Source: Parvibaculum sp. (GTDB lineage Bacteria > Pseudomonadota > Alphaproteobacteria > Parvibaculales > Parvibaculaceae). Taken from it: DNA of 64,000 bases. A program made the position numbers and the translations under genes. The stretch lies in the NCBI RefSeq assembly GCF_030651915.1, contig NZ_JAUSBV010000002.1, positions 262,414 to 326,413 of the forward strand. The letters are read 5' to 3'. Shown here one piece after another: positions 63,291 through 64,000 of the stretch; position 1 is the stretch's first letter; each line of letters begins with the position of its first letter. The notes below the pieces were generated by a model. That model saw only the letters and a list, made by a program, of their open reading frames with translations, had not been told where the DNA came from and did not search any database.

Positions 63291-63887
63291 ATGCAGGTCG
63301 AGTTCTGGTACGAATTTGCGAGCACCTATTCATATCCGGCGGCCATGCGTGTCGAGCGGGCCGCCGCCGAGGCGGGCGTCGCGCTCGCCTGGCGGCCGTT
63401 TCTGCTGGGACCGATCTTCGGCGCGCAGGGCTGGAACGACAGCCCCTTCAACATCTATCCGGCCAAGGGAAAATATATGTGGCGCGACATGGCGCGCATC
63501 TGTGCGGCGGAGGGGCTGACGCTGAAAACACCGCCCGCGCGTTTCCCGCAGAACGGGTTGAAGGCGGCACGGTTGGCGCTGATCGGGCAGGACGAACCTT
63601 GGGGCCCCGAGTTCACGCGCCGCGTCTATCTGGCCAATTTCGCCGAACAGAAAGACATATCCGAGGAAGGCGTTCTCGCCGGAATCCTCGACGCGCTCGG
63701 TCTCGATGCGGCGGCGCTTGCCGCGCGCGCGAGCGAACCCGTCAACAAGGAGCGCCTCAAGACGCAAACCGCCGAGGCGATTGCGAAAGGCGTCTTCGGC
63801 GCGCCGTCATTCGTCGTTTCCGGGGGCGATGAACTCTTCTGGGGCAATGACCGGCTCGATGCGGCACTTCAATGGGCGAAGCGCTGA
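63291..63887 (+). CDS. 2-hydroxychromene-2-carboxylate isomerase family protein (DsbA fold)
   Basis: The 198-residue protein has the kappa-GST/HCCA isomerase pattern: VEFWYEFASTYSYPAAMRVERAA with the catalytic Ser of the FxS-x-YS type motif, WRPFLLGPIFGAQGWNDSPFNIYPAKGKYMWRDM, and GVFGAPSFVVSGGDELFWGNDRL with the cis-Pro loop. HCCA isomerases act in naphthalene degradation with glutathione, but most family members have unknown substrates. The gene stands alone here. Confidence 0.9.
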   Translation: MQVEFWYEFASTYSYPAAMRVERAAAEAGVALAWRPFLLGPIFGAQGWNDSPFNIYPAKGKYMWRDMARICAAEGLTLKTPPARFPQNGLKAARLALIGQDEPWGPEFTRRVYLANFAEQKDISEEGVLAGILDALGLDAAALAARASEPVNKERLKTQTAEAIAKGVFGAPSFVVSGGDELFWGNDRLDAALQWAKR

Positions 63888-63979
63888 CGGGGCCAATTCC
63901 GGAAAGCTTTCAGGGCCATGCACCGCTACAGCTTGTATGGCGCGGTCGCCGTCCCGATGTCGGCTCGAGTTCAATTTCA

Positions 63980-64000
63980 GCCGCAGGAGTTTGCCGATGA
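63980..64000 (+). promoter_or_regulatory. Ribosome site and probable start of the next gene at the window edge
   Basis: An AGGAG at 63984-63988 is placed 8 bases before an ATG at 63997-63999, good spacing for translation start. Only this start codon lies within the window, so the gene cannot be named. Confidence 0.35.

Overview
The window is a high-GC, gene-dense chromosomal segment from an alphaproteobacterium, most likely of the Rhizobiales (Hyphomicrobiales). Supporting signs are the hemC-hemD-mitofilin-hemY block divergent from tsaD, the gpsA-yciI-EVE run, the htpX / rsmB / rpe / heparinase / purH neighbourhood, a homospermidine synthase, a sensorless histidine kinase coupled to a HerA-type ATPase, and Rhizobiales-type palindromic repeats. 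A Parvibaculum-like hydrocarbon- or lipid-degrading lineage would fit the cytochrome P450, CaiB, acyl-CoA dehydrogenase and DUF1302/DUF1329/YCF48 genes, but the genus is inference. No phage, IS element, integrase, CRISPR array or rRNA operon was seen. Three tRNA genes are present: Gly-GCC, Thr-CGT and Ala-CGC.

Layout. 1-8.8 kb: 5' part of a cytochrome P450, a UbiH-type hydroxylase, a minus-strand cnoX-like / LON-domain / Trm112 / DUF971 run, a DUF4345 protein, a ProXp-ala-like deacylase, tRNA-Gly, a YchJ protein and two tandem UMF1-family transporters. 8.8-18 kb: purH, a thioesterase, heparinase II/III, rpe, a methyltransferase, rsmB, htpX, an SDHAF4-like protein and an extensin-family protein. 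18-24.3 kb is accessory: a DUF1902 protein, a nuclease, a 23-residue membrane peptide, an orphan secreted protein, acs, and a MarR-type regulator divergent from an ICMT-like gene and a membrane-anchored nucleoside hydrolase. 24.3-31.5 kb: CaiB, GNAT, a CAGAG-type inverted-repeat element, creatininase, EVE, YciI and gpsA, then a TetR gene, two tandem mini-proteins and an alpha/beta hydrolase lying between gpsA and tsaD.

31.5-43.4 kb is core: tsaD, hemC, hemD, mitofilin-like, hemY-like, an alpha/beta hydrolase, tRNA-Thr, homospermidine synthase, the kinase-HerA pair and a PCu(A)C copper chaperone. 43.4-53.4 kb is the most distinctive accessory block: DUF1302, DUF1329 and YCF48-like envelope proteins, each followed by its own terminator, then an operon of enoyl-CoA hydratase, acyl-CoA dehydrogenase, a group-D flavoprotein and an SDR. 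The envelope genes probably handle a hydrophobic substrate and the operon probably degrades its CoA ester; the RND partner common in related clusters is absent. 53.4-64 kb: a glutamine amidotransferase, tRNA-Ala, yggT / DUF167 / folD, an aldo-keto reductase, a YjhX-family protein, a serine hydrolase split by a four-helix membrane insert, a Tag-like glycosylase, ppa, argG, LemA with a DUF3137 protein, and an HCCA isomerase-like protein.

The most interesting non-genic signals are two triple arrays of 11-bp repeats resembling Pho boxes (27340-27372 and 38438-38470), a 40-bp tandem repeat with inverted arms (19041-19120), matched operator pairs in front of the MarR and TetR genes, and a TTGC-R-C-Y-GCA motif shared by the DUF1302 and mini-protein upstream regions.
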